43,049 bases of DNA, taken from contig CAIKXA010000060.1 in the NCBI GenBank assembly GCA_903831295.1, positions 1 through 43,049 of the forward strand, given 5' to 3'. A program made the position numbers and the translations under genes. Under the pieces are notes generated by a model, which saw only the letters and a program-made list of their open reading frames with translations, searched no databases and had not been told where the DNA came from. Source of the stretch: an uncultured bacterium. Its GTDB lineage: Bacteria; Planctomycetota; Phycisphaerae; Phycisphaerales; SM1A02. This document shows, one piece after another, positions 43,027-43,049 of the stretch (the first letter of the stretch is position 1; every line of letters starts with the position of its first letter).

Positions 43027-43049
43027 TGTTGACATTTGATTTTGTACAA

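Noticed and set aside
1..43049. tRNA or rRNA genes, CRISPR arrays, insertion sequences, integrases, replication origin
   Set aside because: None was recognised on either strand. Small RNAs without strong sequence signatures cannot be excluded by reading alone.

Overview
The window is about 43 kb of accessory-rich chromosome from a heterotrophic bacterium, most likely a member of the Planctomycetota and plausibly the Phycisphaerae. That placement is an inference. It rests on extracellular enzymes carrying paired dockerin-like EF-hand cassettes of the form DLNxDGxVDxxDxxxLLxxWG next to putative-Ig (He_PIG) repeats, on many genes without a clear Shine-Dalgarno and with GTG or TTG starts, and on a moderate G+C content with heavy use of GCG/GCC alanine codons. 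No rRNA, tRNA, CRISPR array, integrase or transposase was seen. The left edge cuts a gene.

Layout. 1-3.1 kb: two tandem paralogous GT41 (O-GlcNAc-transferase-like) proteins, the second with an N-terminal SEC-C zinc motif and TPRs. 3.2-9.8 kb: two very large secreted polysaccharide-degrading proteins on the minus strand, an AA10 lytic polysaccharide monooxygenase fusion and a GH5-GH9 double cellulase, sharing CBM2, He_PIG and dockerin-like modules. 10.3-16.2 kb: a purine-catabolic cluster of guanine deaminase, a 1622-residue four-enzyme fusion (malate synthase-like, OHCU decarboxylase, beta-lactamase-like serine hydrolase, allantoicase) and a divergent 5-hydroxyisourate hydrolase. 16.3-20.2 kb: thrA and thrC overlapping by four bases. 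20.3-22.4 kb: a ketopantoate-reductase-family protein and an NAD-dependent epimerase. 22.5-27.7 kb, minus strand: a membrane protein, trhO, a SYLF lipoprotein, a chorismate mutase-prephenate dehydrogenase, a small membrane protein and a fatty acid desaturase, with two well-formed terminators. 28.0-31.2 kb: 3-hydroxyanthranilate dioxygenase, ACMS decarboxylase and kynureninase; kynurenine 3-monooxygenase lies apart at 41.6-43.0 kb. 31.2-32.9 kb: a helical-repeat protein with a decayed thioredoxin domain in front of it, and two small membrane proteins. 33.0-37.8 kb: pyroglutamyl peptidase divergent from 5-oxoprolinase. 37.9-41.3 kb: D-lactate dehydrogenase, a MOSC protein and lysA.

How it fits together. 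Much of the window looks built to turn polymers and nitrogenous compounds into central metabolites: cellulose or chitin by the LPMO and cellulases, purines by way of allantoin to glyoxylate and malate, tryptophan by way of kynurenine to aminomuconate semialdehyde, and pyroglutamyl peptides to glutamate. The most interesting object is the four-enzyme fusion. It links the allantoin-forming and allantoate-cleaving enzymes to a malate synthase-like domain that could capture the glyoxylate end product, and it carries a serine-hydrolase domain exactly where the missing allantoinase step would be.
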